NCBI RefSeq assembly: GCF_013385145.1
Contig: NZ_JABZEC010000002.1
Span: forward strand, 1 to 64,000
Length of the DNA: 64,000 nt
Direction of reading: 5' to 3'
Source: Bombilactobacillus apium
GTDB taxonomy: Bacteria; Bacillota; Bacilli; Lactobacillales; Lactobacillaceae
Every line of letters begins with the position of its first letter. Position 1 is the stretch's first letter. The notes under the pieces are model-generated. The model was not told the DNA's origin, did no database searches, and saw only the letters and a program-made list of their open reading frames with translations. Of this stretch, positions 32,601-47,600 are shown piece after piece. The position numbers were made by a program, and so were the translations under genes.

Positions 32601-35600
32601 CTAAATTTTCCAAGGTCTGACTTATAAAAAAACTATTAACTCCAGCTAGTGTCGTTAATAGTTTCTTTTTTATAGTTGCCGGCGACCTTCAACCGCTCGT
32701 TGTAAAGTCATTTCATCAGCATATTCAATATCTGCTCCCACGGCCAAACCGTGGGCTAAACGGGTCACCTTAATTTGAGCGGGTTTAATCAATTTAGATA
32801 AATACATGGCCGTTGCTTCTCCATCAGGAGTGGCATTCGTCGCAATAATTACTTCTTCGACTTGCGAATTAGTTTGCAGACGCTGCAAAAGACTCTTGAT
32901 CCGTAATTCATCTGGTCCTATCCCCTTCACCGGAGACAAAACGCCTCCCAAAACATGATATAAGCCGCGATAGCTGTGCATGTTTTCTAAGGCCATAATA
33001 TCTTGCGGTTGTTCGACCACCAAAATCTGGCTATGATCACGATTGACATCTTGGCAAATCAGACAAGGATCAACATCGGTAATATTGCCACATTGTGAAC
33101 AATGACCTAAATCAGTTTTAATTGCTTTTAAACTATCTTGAAATTCTTGGACATCGCCATCATCCATATCGATTGTAAAAAAAGCCAGCCGTGTTGCCGT
33201 CTTAGCGCCAATTCCCGGTAACTTCATATAGGAATCAATTAATTTAGCTACTGGTTGTGGGTATAACATTGACTGCCTGCTATGCAAAATATGGAGAAAT
33301 ATAGTAAATCACGAATGATTTCTATATTTAAAAAGGTTGCATATTTCCTTTCTTTATTTTACTTACTGCCGTTATGACGCCAGTATTCCGATATTCCATC
33401 AAGGAGTAATCTCATTGACCAACTATGACAGCATCAGGGCTTAGCCAGCCTCCTTGAGTTTTTTAGATTAAGGCTAACAAGTTAGCCGCGGCGTTCTCGT
33501 CCCGATCGAGGAATGTTCCACAGGCCTAACAAACGTATTCCTTATGCTTCGTCTGGTGTGTATATCTATCCGCAAGAATCAGTTCTTTGCCGTACATGCA
33601 CATTTATAACATATTAAATAACCAAACATTGACCGCTGGAGTCCTTTTGAAGCAACGTAGCTCATTTGCATGTCCTTAACTGCTAAGTTCTTCGATCACG
33701 ATTTTGTCGTAATTCGTCACTAGTTTCGTTGTGAATTTTTGCATAATATCGTACTGAAGATTAGCAACCCTCGAGCAGGTTGCAACGTGTCTCTCGTTGC
33801 CTTGCATTGATTACTCTTAGTTACTTGTTTCCCGTCTCAGGCTTAGGATTAAGCTCAATTTCAAAGGGAAGACTGGCCCAATATTTACCTTTCTCACGGT
33901 ATGCACTGATAACCTTAAGCACACCTGATAAATCAACGTATTTACTTAACTTGATATCAGCCCAGTTTTTAGCACCCTGCGCTTTGTCCAAACGCAATTT
34001 TTCTTTGACGTGGAGCCTTCTTCGATTTGAAATCCGGTTTGCCCCAATCGGGCTGCGCCTGATCAAGGATAATTTCCTTGGCATTAGCGTAAGTTTGAAT
34101 GAACTTAATTTGATCTCTCAGATTATCTTGCTGTCCACTCGTTGAAACACGAGCATACGCCACAACTTTCTTAGCCGTAGGCTGATCATCAAGATAGGTC
34201 TGATACTGATCTTCCGTATAATAACGTTGATTTGTCGGGGAGCGGTGGGCGATGAACTTACCTTTGCGATCCCATTCCTATAGAGTTCAAACGGTAACTC
34301 CCAAAAGTGCAGTCATATCATTAGACTTAATCATGGTCATGTTATTCACCTCCATATTAACTCTCTGTGAACAACATATTATTTATTCTATACTTGTCTA
34401 TATCATTCTACATTTTAATCAATGATTATTCCTCCCTAAAATCCTGGATTATACTTCCCTAAAGTCTGCTGTGTTGTTTGCTCAATCTTAGCCATGGCGT
34501 CATTTACGGCCATCACAATCATATCTTGTAAAAGGTCTGGATCTTCCGGATCGATCACCGTTGGCTGAATTTTGATATCTTGTAACTGATAGTCTCCGGT
34601 AAAAGTTACCGTTATTGTATCATCAGCTGCTTGGCCAATAAATTCGGTGGCTTTGAGCTGCTCTTGAGCTTGACCCATTTCTTTTTGTAACTTTTGAGCT
34701 TGCTTTAACATTTGTTGCATATTACCAGGCATTTGTGGTTTCATAATTTTCTCCTTTAATCGGGTTTAACTTCGACCAATTCTTTACCAAACATTTCTTG
34801 GGCTTGACCAACTAAATCTGGAGCTGATTTTTTAGTTTCTGCTTTTGCCGCCGGCTTTAATTGATGATGTTGCAAAAAATCTTGCCGGATTTGCGGCCAG
34901 TTTTCTGCCGCAACAATCACCACATCAGCATCGCTTTTTAAAAGTCGGTCCAGATTAGTCTTTAACATGGTCAGCATTTCTTGGTTACTGGTGACTCTTT
35001 CAAACCAAACAGCATAATCAAAAGCCACCACAACTCCTTGAGCACTAGCCGCGACCGGTTTGGAGACTTTCATTACAGCCCGTTGAGTGACACTTAACAT
35101 GCTCATCAAGTCAGCCCAGACATTTTGAACTTCTTGCAAATCTTGCCGGGTTGCTTTTTCTAAAATTTGATTAATCTTAGTTTGATCAACTTTGGCGGGC
35201 GAACTTCCTTTGGCAGTTTGTCCTTGGAGAATCGAATCCACTTTCGCAGGTGTTTGTCGCCGAGGTCGAGCTGCAGCTTGCGCTGGGGATTTAGTTGGTA
35301 CTTGTGGCTGTTTTTTCTGGCCCAATAAAGTCTTAACTTGTTCTTGTAATTGCGCAACTTGCGCCTCTAAATTAGTAACTTCACTGGGAGCCGGAGTTCC
35401 AACAGAATTTGCAGAAGTCCTCTGCTGAATTTCAATTAATTGCACCGTCAAAACTTCCAAATAGATGGTCGTCTGATTAGTTTGCCGTAAATCTTGTTGC
35501 GTCTTAGAGGTCGCTTCAATCATTTGATACAACTGTTCATTACTAAATTTATTTTGGAGATCGAGAAGGGGCGCTTCTGACTCCGGTGATTCCAGCGTCG

Positions 35601-38600
35601 TCGATTGCAAAAGCTGGGGGTCAGTTTTAGCTAAAAGAAGATCGCGACAAGCCCCAATTACGGCATCGGTTAAGCGGGCGGCTGACCGTCCACTATCGAG
35701 CAACTCATGTAATTGATCTAAGGCCGGCGCTGCTTCAGCCTGGGTCACCGACTGGAGATAAGCCATTAGTTGCCTTTGGTCCAAACTACCGGTTACCTGC
35801 AAGGCATTGTCTAAAGTTAATTGCCCCGGCGTCAAAGCTAAAGTTTGATCGAGGATACTTAGAGCATCCCGCATTCCTCCTTCAGCCGCCCGGGCAATCA
35901 CAGCTAAACCTTGCGGGTCTGCTTGGATTTTTTGCTCTTCTAAAATATATTCCATCCGCTCAACGATCGCTTCCGCACTAATTCGCCGGAAATCAAAGCG
36001 CTGGGTTCGAGAAATGATTGTCGCGGGAATTTTTTGTGGCTCCGTCGTCGCCAAGATAAAAATCACTTGCGCCGGTGGATCTTCCAAAGTCTTGAGCAGG
36101 GCATTAAAGGCTCCGGTGGATAACATATGCACTTCATCAATAATATAAACTTTATACGCCGCCCGAGTCGGGGCATATTTAACTTTATCCCGAATATCGC
36201 GAATCTGTTCGACCCCGTTATTGGACGCCGCATCAATTTCCAAAACATCATTCAGGCTCCCAGCTGTAATAGCTTGACATAATTCACACTCATTACAAGG
36301 TTCTCCTGCCTGGGGATGGAGACAATTCACAGCCTTAGCTAAAATCTTGGAACAAGAGGTTTTCCCCGTTCCCCGAGGTCCGGTGAATAGATAGGCATGA
36401 CTAACCTGATCAGTTGCCACCGCATTAATCAAGGTCTGCGCAATCATTTCTTGTCCCACAATATCCGCAAAACATTGTGGACGCCAAACTCGATACAAAG
36501 CTTGATAGGCCATCAGAATCCTCCTGTTTTTTTTAAATTACAAATTATAAGTATTAAAAAACTCCTAGCCCCAAGGCTAAGAGTGTCTATGTCATATAAA
36601 AAAGGCACATGACGAAACATACTTAGTGCTGCTTTCTTCCGAACCTGACACAATTCGTAAGTCCATCATTGCCTCCGGTCTTACGACCACTAATAATAAT
36701 AAACTATTGCAGTCTAATTTTCAATCTTTTACGAGTTTTGCTGCCGAATTTTTCGAAAGAAAGTAGTCAAAGTTTGGCTACACTCAGGAGCCAAAACGCC
36801 GCTTTGATAATCGGGACGACTATTATAGGGAAAATCAAATAAATGGATCAACGATTCCACTGAGCCTGCCTTGGGATCGCAAGCTCCAAAAATCACGTTG
36901 GTGATCCGACTATTAATAATGGCCCCCGCACACATCGCACAAGGTTCTAGAGTTACAAATAAACTATGATGTTCCAAACGCCAACTACCTACTTTTTGGC
37001 AAGCCGCGGTAATTGCTTCAATTTCGGCATGCGCCAAAGGATCTTGCCGAGTTTCTCGTTGATTATAGCCTTGAGCAATAACTTGATTCGTTAAATTATC
37101 AACAATTACCGCGCCAATCGGAACTTCCCCTTCAATTTCAGCTTGCTGAGCCGCCTGGAGAGCCTGTTGCATGTATTGTTCTAGTTGTTGCGGGGTATAT
37201 AAATCTTTAGTCTGGGGTCTTAACACTTTTAATAACGTAATATCCTTTACTTCTTTTTATAATTTGGGCGTTCCCAAAGGCAACTTGCATCATCTTTTTA
37301 TATGAAGGAGCGCCCTGCTTCTTTTGAATAACACACCATAATTGGCCGTCTGTTCTCAAGTACTGGAGAGCCTGCGTCAAGATGGCCGTCACGACCTTTT
37401 TTCCGGCACGTAAAGGCGGGTTAGTATAAATTGCGCCATAATCTTGGCGCTGCACGGACTGATAAGCATCTGAAGGATAAATCCTCACATTTTCAATTTG
37501 ATTAGCCTGAGCATTTTGTTGGGCCAAAGCTAAGGCTCGCTGGTTAACGTCAACCAGCTCAACTTGCCGCTGCGGCCAAAGACTAGCTAAAGTTAAGCCA
37601 ATCGGCCCGTAACCACAACCGAGGTCCAATAAAGGGCCCGTTGGCGCGGGCTCTAAGCCAATTGCTTCCAAAAGAACTCGCGTTCCAAAATCAATTGTTT
37701 GTTTAGAAAAAACTCCATTATCGGTCGTAAAATGTAAATCCTGTTGTAACAATTGAAATTGAAATTCTCGTAGCTGATGCTGAGCGTTCGGTTGGGCTGT
37801 AAAATATTGTTCTGCCAAAATTTAACCTCACTTACTTTCTCTATTCGAAAAGTTAATTATAACATGAACTTAGATTTCGCCGCATTTCACAAAGGCTAAA
37901 CGTGGATTCAAAAAATCAACCTTGAGAGGCAATTGATCATCAAAATAAGATCCATTCCCCTAGGTTCACTCAACTTGAGGAGCACCGTAAGCTAACTGCC
38001 AAAACGCCGCCAATTCAGCCTTTGGCAGTGATCTTAACTGGACCTGTATTTACTTCTCCTTAGGTATTAAAAAAGCCGCAATCCTCATAAAATGAGAATT
38101 ACAGCTTCGAACTAGAAATTAACTATTTCAAAGTTACAGTTGCGCCAACTTCTTCAAGCTTAGCTTTCATTTCTTCAGCTTCAGCAGAAGGTAAGCCTTC
38201 CTTAATTACGGAAGGAGCGTTGTCAACTAAGCCCTTGGAATCTTTCAAGCCTAAGCCAGTGATTTCCCGAACAGCCTTGATAACCTTAACTTTTTCTTGA
38301 CCTACTTCGGTCAATTCAACGTCGAATTCACTCTTTTCTTCGGCGCCGGCACCACCAGCACCACCAGCAACAGCAACTGGAGCAGCAGCGGAAACATCAA
38401 ATTCTTCTTCGATTGCCTTTACCAAGTCGTTTAAGTCAGAAATGCTTGCTTCTTTTAATGAATCAATAATCTTATCTTTATCGAAAGCCATTTTTATTCC
38501 TCCAATGGTTATATAAATAATTTAAGAATAACTAAGCGGCAGAACCGTCTTCTTCATTCTTATCAATAATTGCTTGAACTGCATAAGCAACTTTGCGGAC

Positions 38601-41600
38601 AGGTGATTGTAACATGGAAGCCAAGGTAGCCAATAGTTCTTCGCGGCTTGGCATATTCGCATATTCGTTGATCTTTTCCAAGCTTTGAACTTGGCCTTCA
38701 ATCATTCCACCTTTAATTTCCAAAACGTCGGTTGTTTCGGCAAATTTGGAAATAGTCTTCGCAGCTACAATCGCATCATCATAAGAGAAAGCGACGGCTG
38801 TTGGACCAGCAAAAGTATCGTTTAAATCAGCTAAGCCGGCTTTTTCAGCTGCGCGACGTAAAATTGAGTTTTTAACAACTTGAAATTCTACCCCCGCATC
38901 AAACAATTGCCGTCGTAAGTCAGTTACTTGGGCAACGCTTAAGCCTAAATAGTCAACGACAATCACTGATTCAGAACGACTCATCTTATCAGCAACAACA
39001 TCAACTAAATCTTGTTTAGCCTTTAATACTGTATCTTTCATCTAGTTTCACCTCCGTAATCTTTCTACCTAAAATTAAAAGGCATTGTCACCGCAGCAAC
39101 AATGCCCAATTTAACCAGCATCTAGCCTCGGCAGGATATTAAGGCCAACGGCCACCTGAGTCTTAGGTAGTTCATAATATTAATAAGTTAGCATGAATTC
39201 TAGAATTAGTCAAATACCACTTTGACACTTGGGCCAAAGGTTGTCGTCAAGTTCACGCTCTTCACAAATTGACCTTTAACCGTTGCTGGACGAGCTTTCA
39301 AAATTACGGCATTGAAAGCATCAAAGTTTTCTACCAATTTGTCATCAGCAAAAGAAACTTTTCCTAACGGTGCATGAATCAAGCCTTGAGCATCGGCACG
39401 ATAAGCCACTTGTCCAGCCTTAACATCTTGCACAGCTTTTTCAACATCCATGGTCACAGTTCCGGTCTTCGGATTCGGCATTAAACCTTTTGGTCCTAAG
39501 ATCCGACCCAAACGACCAACCTTAGCCATCATCTTTGGTGTCGCAACAACAACATCAAAGTCTAACCAGCCATCAGTAATCTTTTCAACTAAGTCGTCAT
39601 CACCAACGAAGTCTGCGCCAGCAGCTTCAGCCTGCTTAGCTTGTTCCCCGTCAGCAAAAACTACAACTCGTTGAGTCTTACCAGTTCCGTTAGGCAAAAC
39701 CATTGCTCCCCGGATTTGTTGATCAGCTTGTTTAGTATCCAAGTTTAAGTTATAAGCTACTTCGATAGTTGCATCAAAGTTTGCGTAGTCAATCTTCTTT
39801 AATAAAGCAATTGCTTCAGCAGCTGGGTAAGACTTGGTCTTATCTACTTGCTTGGCTGCTTCCAAATATTTCTTTCCATGTTTAGCCACGTTTGAGTTCC
39901 TCCTTGCGATTGTGGTCTAGTGGAGTTCAAACTCCTCCCACTTGTAACAAGCTCTGCTTGTTGTTACCGGATTTTTAAATTAATCTTCGACTGTAAAGCC
40001 CATGCTTCGAGCGGTTCCAGCAATCATGCTCATTGCCGCTTCAATATCATTGGCATTCAAGTCTTTTAACTTAGTCTCGGCAATTTCCTTGACTTGAGCT
40101 TTGGTCACAGAAGCAACCTTCTCATCCCGCGGGTTCCCAGAACCCTTTTGGACACCAGCAGCCTTCATCAATAAAGCAGCTGCTAGAGGAGTCTTGGCAA
40201 CAAAATCAAACGAACGATCTTCATAAACAGTGATCACGGTTGGCAAAGCCATCCCCTTTTGATCAGCTGTCCGAGCGTTAAATTCTTTAGTGAATTCAAC
40301 GATATTAATACCAGCTTGTCCTAATGCAGGACCAACTGGAGGAGCTGGAGTTGCTGCTCCAGCAGGAATTTGCAACTTAACAACATTTGCAACTTTTTTA
40401 GCCACGGTACATACCTCCTTAAGTCCGTGATGTGGTTAAAGATGGGATTAATATTTTCCCTCCCACAGACATGTCAAACGACATACTAAGTGATTTTAGC
40501 ATTCTTAAAGCCATTTAGCAATTAGTAACTAGCTTTTTCTAAATTTGTATAATCCAGTTCCGTTTCTGTCAAACGGCCAAACATATCCACTTCAACCTTA
40601 ACTTTACCGTGTTCGGAATCAATTTCGGTAATTTTTCCTTCTAAACCAGCAAAAGCTCCGTCAGTAATTTTGATAACTTCGCCTAGTTCTAAGTCGAGAT
40701 CATTTTGGTCAGCTTGCTCTTGCATGCCATGCAAAATATGTTCAACTTCTTCTGGTAGTAAGGGAGCAGGCTTGCTTCCGGCACCATGACTTCCGACAAA
40801 TCCGGTTACTCCCGGCGTGTTTCGAACCACAAACCAAGATTGATCGGACATCACCATTTCGACAAGTACGTAGCCGGGGAAAGTCTTCTTCATTTCGGTC
40901 TTAGTATGACCATTCTTAGTTTCAGTTTCTTCTTCTTCAGGAACCACCGCTTGGAAAATATAGTCTTCCATTCCCATCGATTGGGCCCGAGATTGTAAAT
41001 TTTCTTTAACCCGATTTTCGTAACCAGAGTACGTGTGTAGTACGTACCATTTTTTTTGACTTTGTTCTGGCATCCTAATCTCCTCAATTCCACTAAAAAA
41101 AACTCCGCTTCCACGAAGTTTTTGCTTAATTAATATTGTAACAAATCATGATTCAAAGTACAAACGATTCCTAACGATGGGTTACAAACATTGTTAATAA
41201 CTTTTGGAAAATCCAATCACAGGCTCCTAAAAAGAGGGCACAAACAATCGAAGTCATAATGACCGTCATCGTATCGTGACGATTTTCTTTCCAAGTTGGC
41301 CATTGGACTAATTTCATTTCATCTTTGACACTTCTTAAAAAACGCATGACCTTCTACCTCGTTTCTTGATGGAGCGTGTGTTGATCACACTGGGGACAAT
41401 ATTTCTTAATCATAAACCGTTCTTGTCGAGCCCGATTAACCAAAGTGTGATAATTATGAGCCCCACACTGACTGCATTCTAAAACAACTGTTTCTGTTTT
41501 CATCTAATCACCTACACCAAGCAACTATACAAAAGCTTGCCTTATGTGTCAAGCCCATGAGCTTGACAAAAAGAGCGAAATTTTACTCGACTCCGGCTCA

Positions 41601-44600
41601 TGGCCCGTTGAACTTGAACTTTGGTATAAGTACCAGATTGAGTAACTTGTTCTGGTGTATTCAAGCCCAATAAAATCTGGAAACCTTTAATTTCAATCGT
41701 TGATAACTGATGGATGAAAGTTCGATACTCAAAAATAATTCTTTCATTACTGGCCCGGCCAAAGATGGCCAATAAATCTTCTAATTCCGGATCTTCTTGT
41801 AAAAGTTGTTCAAAAGAAACGGTTGCTACGTTGGAACGCCTTTTAAAGGCCAATTGATAGCGCAGTAAGTTAGCCAGATGATTTTTTAATCGAAGTTTAA
41901 AAAAACTGCCAAACTTGGACCCTTGGGAGCAATCATAAATCAGGCAGGTTTCAAAACAAACGATCCGCGCTTCTTGATACCAATCTTCTCGATCATATAG
42001 ACGAAGTTGGTGTAAATTACAAAGATTTTCAATCATTGGACGGTATTTTTTAAATAATTGTTCCAAGCTTTGGGAACTGTGTTGCAGCTTAACAGCTCGA
42101 ATCCAATGCTGTTCTTCTTGTAATAAATTTAAGCTTTCCATGTTGCTCCTTTCGAAGCAACAAACGACATTTAAAGCATAGCATTCTCCCTCTAAGAGGA
42201 TAAGAGAACGTATGTTTTTTATCACAAAAAGTAATCTTTTTTAAATCAAAAAGCTCTATTGCGATAAATCATCTCTTAATTGCGCTAAGCGAGCCAACTG
42301 TTCCGGCGTGAAAGGATTATTACGCTGGACCTTTCGATCATGGTGTTGTTTGCTTTCCCACTGCAATTGGCGTTTCATCTCTTGAATTCTTTTATACAAT
42401 TCATAAGAAGGCAAGCGAATCGCTCCCCGAGAAAAGACGGTCCATTGAACGGCTTGATCGGAGGTCACAACCGTGACCTGGTTGGTAATCTGATTTAACT
42501 CTTCACTCAAATTTTGAATATAAGTGTCCGCGGTGACCCCTTCCGGAGTAAAAACCACATCGAGATCCCATTTCTGAAACTGTTCTTTAACTCCGGGAAC
42601 ATACATGGCATCAAAAACCACAATAATCTGACCCTCAAAGAATTTACGATAGTTAGCCAGAATATCCAATAATAAGTCCCGAGAATCTGCCAATCGATCC
42701 TGCTGCTTCAATCGATCTAACTGGGGCCAAGTGCCAATTACATTATAGCCATCAACGATTAAAATTTGTTTTTTCATGATTAGTGGTCACCCTCACGACT
42801 TGTAAAGGCCTGATACAGTAGAATTCCGGTCGCTACACTAGCATTTAAACTTTGGACCTCCCCCACCATCGGGATGGTCAAAGTAGCATCCATTTGTTTT
42901 TGCACTAACGGCGATAAGCCCTTTTCTTCGTTACCGATTACTAGAGCAATCGGTCCCCGGGCATCCCACTGCCGATAGTCACTACCCTGCATTGCGGTCC
43001 CAAAAACCCAGATTCCAGCCTCTTTTAATTCCTGCAAGGTTCGAACTAAATTCGTAACTCGGACAATCGGAATTCGCGCCAGAGCTCCCGTAGAAGTCTT
43101 GGCTACTAATCCCGTTGCGCTAGCTGCTCGACGTTTAGGAATAATCACGCCATTAACTCCCACGGCATCAGCTGTCCGCAAAATAGAGCCAAAATTCCGG
43201 GGATCATTCAAATTATCCAAAACCAAAAAGAAAGGCGTCTCCTTGCTCTGAGTCAGGTGGTCCAATAATTCCGGTAATTCCCAATAACGTAAAGGAGCAA
43301 CTGTGACCACAATTCCTTGATGATTTTCCTTTTGCGTCAAGTCATCTAGCTTTTGCTTGGGAACTTCTTGGATGATCAAATGTAAGCGCCGAGCAGTTTT
43401 TAAGAGAGCTTGGAGCTTGTCATTATGCGGTAAATTCTTCTGTAAAAAGACCTTATTAACTTGCTGTTGCACATCGGGCAATTGAAAGAGAGCTTGGACC
43501 GCATAAATTCCAAAGACTAACTCGCGCTCTGGTTTATTGGAAGTTGTATGCATCAGTTCGCCCCATTTCTACTTGTTCTAGACACCATTGTGCTAATTGT
43601 GCCACCCTTTGTTCTTGTCCAGTTAATTGTAAATAGCCAAAAATAGCTTCAAAGCCCGTGGAAATATTATACGTCTGGACGGAAGTGTTTTTAGCGTGCG
43701 TATAACTCTTGGCGTTGCGCCCCCGATGAAAAACATCTAACTCTGCGTCGGTCAAATAATTCTCCGCCTGCATTAAGGCAATCAAGGCCGCCTGGGCTTT
43801 AGCCGAAACAAAGTGGGTTGCTCGCTTTTGTAAGCGATTGACTTTGGTCAAACCTTGTTCCAAAAGATGCTGGCGGACGTAAGTTTCCCAAACTGCATCT
43901 CCTAGATAAGCCAAGGTAATTCCGTTTAACTGTCGATAATCAATCATTCTTTGTGCCACCGTGTTCCTTGAGGAGTATCTTCTAAAATAATCCCCATGGC
44001 TCGTAATTGATCTCTTAATTGATCACTCTGTTGAAAATCTTTATCCGCCCGCGCTTGATCACGCTCTTGAATTAAACCTTCAACTTCCTGGTCAACATTA
44101 TTATCAAATTGAAATTCTAAGCCAAAAATCCCCAAAAGTTCCGTAAATTTATTCAATAACTGTTCAACACTTTTCCGATTTACTTGGTCTCGCGCCACAT
44201 AGTTATTGACTAAGCGCATCATTTCGTATAAATCACTCAAACCATTTTGAACATTAAAATCATCGTCCATATGCTCTTGAAATTGTTGCTCCAGCTGGGT
44301 GACTTCGGCTGCTAACTGCGCATCAAAATCTCCGAAAGCTTCATCTTGGAGGCGGAAATAAAGATTCTTCGCCGCGGTTTGGAAATGTTGCAACTTAGTT
44401 TGAGCATCAGCCAAACTAGTTTGGGAATACTGCACTGGCCGCCGATATTGCGTCGCCGCCATGAAAAAGCGCAAGACTTGGGGATCTACTTGTTGGAGTA
44501 ATTCATGAACCGTCACAAAGTTATGCAACGACTTACTCATCTTTTCCCCGTGTTCACCAATGGTTACAAAACCATTATGCATCCAATAATGGGCGAAAGT

Positions 44601-47600
44601 CTGTCCAGTATGAACTTCACTTTGGGCAATTTCATTTTCGTGATGGGGAAAAATTAAGTCTTCTCCCCCGGCATGGATATCCACAGTTGCTCCTAAATAC
44701 TTATTAGCCATCGCGGAACACTCAATATGCCAGCCCGGTCGTCCCTTACTCCAAGGAGAAGGCCAGGAAATTTCATTTTCGGGAGCTTTCTTCCAAAGCG
44801 CAAAGTCAATCGGATCTTCTTTTTTAGCCGTATCTTGCACATCAACTCGTTGGCTGGCACCCAATTCCAAATCCGCCAAGTCTTGCCCGGACAATTGACC
44901 ATATTTTTTAAACTTGCGGGCCCGGTAATAAACATCCCCCGCACTTTCGTAAGCGAAACCACGGGCAATTAAATCCGCAATTAAATCAATAATTTCGACC
45001 ATATTTTCCGTCGCCCGGGGACTCTTAGTCGCGGATTGAACATTGAGGGCCTTCGTATCAGCTTGGTAAGCCGCGATATACTTATCGGCAATTTGTTGGG
45101 AGGTTAGTTGCTGTTCTTGGGCAGCTTTAATGATTTTATCACCGACATCAGTAAAGTTAGACACATAGTCCACCTGATAACCCCGGTATTCCAGATAGCG
45201 GCGAATAGTATCGAAAGCGACTATCGAACGCGCATTTCCCAAATGAATATAGTTATACACCGTTGGTCCACAAACATACATTTTGACTTGTCCCGCGACT
45301 TGGGGAACAAATTCTTCTTTGTTTTTGGTTAGTGTATTAAAAATCTTGAGCATCAAGTCACCTCATCTTATAAAAAGCACAGCCCATGATTAATAATCTA
45401 GATCACACGCTGTGCTAATGGATTAGTTTTCTAATTGTTTCAAAGTTTCTGCTAAATGGTGTTGGGCCTTTTCTTGTCCCAATAATTCAATCGCTTCCCC
45501 AATCCCGGGACCATGCATTGAACGTGTCGTGGCAATTCGAATCGGCATAAATAATTTCCGACCCTTAACCCCAGTTTCTTGGCGAGTTTGTTGAATTGCA
45601 GCCATAATCTTCGTAGCAGTAAAGCGCGGAACTTGTTTCAAGTGTTTTTGAAATGTCTCCAAAGTAACTAAGGCTTCATCTTTTTGAAGTTCTGCCATCG
45701 CCGCTTCATCTAATTGTTCCGGATCATGGAAGAAAATCTCGGCCAATTCAACAATTTGTCCCGTGTAACTCATTTGGTCTTTGAATAAAGCTACTAAAGC
45801 CCGAACCCATTCGATCTGTTCTAGAGACACCTCAGCGGGAACTAGCTTGGCTTCAATCAAATTATCCAAAGACAAATCAGTAATTAGACTCAAATCAGCC
45901 TTCTTCACGTATTGATTATTAACCCATTCCAACTTCTTTTGATCGAAGGAAGCCGGTGATTTACTCAAACGCTTCGGATCAAACTGTTTAACAAATTGCT
46001 TGGGGGTGAAGATTTCTGATTCTCCTACCGGTGACCAACCTAATAAAGTAATGAAGTTAAACATCGCTTGCGGTAAGTAACCACGTTGCCGATATTGTTC
46101 AATAAATTGTAGAACAGATTCATCCCGTTTACTGAGCTTCTTACCCGTTTCGGTATTAATAATTAAACTCATATGCCCGAAAACTGGCGCTGTCCAACCC
46201 AAGTAATCGTAAATCATCAATTGCTTGGGCGTATTTGCTACGTGGTCATCTCCTCGTAAAACATGAGAAATTTTCATCAAATGGTCATCTACGACCACGG
46301 CAAAATTATAAGTCGGCATGCCATCTTGCTTTTGGATAACCCAATCACCGCCGATAGTATCGGAGTCGAATTGAATTTCTCCCTTAACGATATCTTCCCA
46401 AGCATAAGTATGATGCTTGGGAACCTTAATTCGAATGACCGGTTTAATTCCTTGAGCTTTAGCGTTAGTAATCTGCGCTTCTTTTTCCGCCGCAGTTAAG
46501 CCCGCAAATTCATCTTCATAATGAGGCATTTCTCCCCGAGCCTTTTGAACTTCACGTTGAGCTTCCAATTGTTCGGAAGTCAAGTAAGACTCGTAAGCTA
46601 CCCCTTGATCAAGCAATTGTTGAATATATTTTTGATAAATCTCTTGTCGTTCTGATTGCCGGTAGGGACCGTAATCGCCACCTAAATCAGGACCTTCATC
46701 CCAATCAATACCTAACCACTTCAAGTTATCCAGTTGGCTTTTTTCGCCCCCGGCAACATTTCTCTTGGTATCAGTATCTTCAATTCGAATTACAAAAATT
46801 CCTTTATTGTGACGGGCGAACAAGTAATTAAACAATGCCGTCCGCGCATTACCAATGTGCAAATGTCCCGTTGGGCTAGGGGCATAACGCACCCGAATTT
46901 TAGAATCAGTCAAAGTCAAACGCCTCTTTCTACTTATAGATGCTTACTAACAGCTTACCGACTTCTGGCAAAAAGTCAAAGCTCCTAGACCGGTTTGGCG
47001 AAAACTTTTCCCAAAGCCTCGCCGATTGTGCGCACTGTCACGATTTCGATCTCGGGGTATTCAGCAGCGGAAACCGCGTTATTTTGGGGAATAAAGATTC
47101 GTTGAAAGCCTAATTTAGCAGCTTCTTTAATCCGTTGCTCAATTAAATTAACCCGTCTAATTTCACCGGTTAATCCCAATTCGCCAACAAAACAATCGCC
47201 GGCTGCTAAACCGATATTTTTATCACTGGAAACAATTGCCAAAGCTAAAGCCAAGTCAATTGCGGGCTCTTCCAAACGAACTCCACCGGTTGCTTTGAGG
47301 TAAGCATCTTTATTTTGTAATAATATATTAGCTCTTTTCTCTAAGACCGCCATAATCACGGCAACTCGGTTATGATCCAAACCATTCGTTGTCCGTTTGG
47401 CAGTACCATAGAGAGTGGGGGTAATTAAAGATTGAATCTCCACCAAAATAGGTCGAGTTCCTTCCATTGAAACTACGACCGCCGAACCAGTTGCCTGTGC
47501 TAAACGCTCTTCTAAAAACACTTCAGAAGGATTTTTCACTTCTTGCAGTCCGGTGTCATTCATCCGAAACATCCCGATCTCATTCGTTGAACCAAAACGG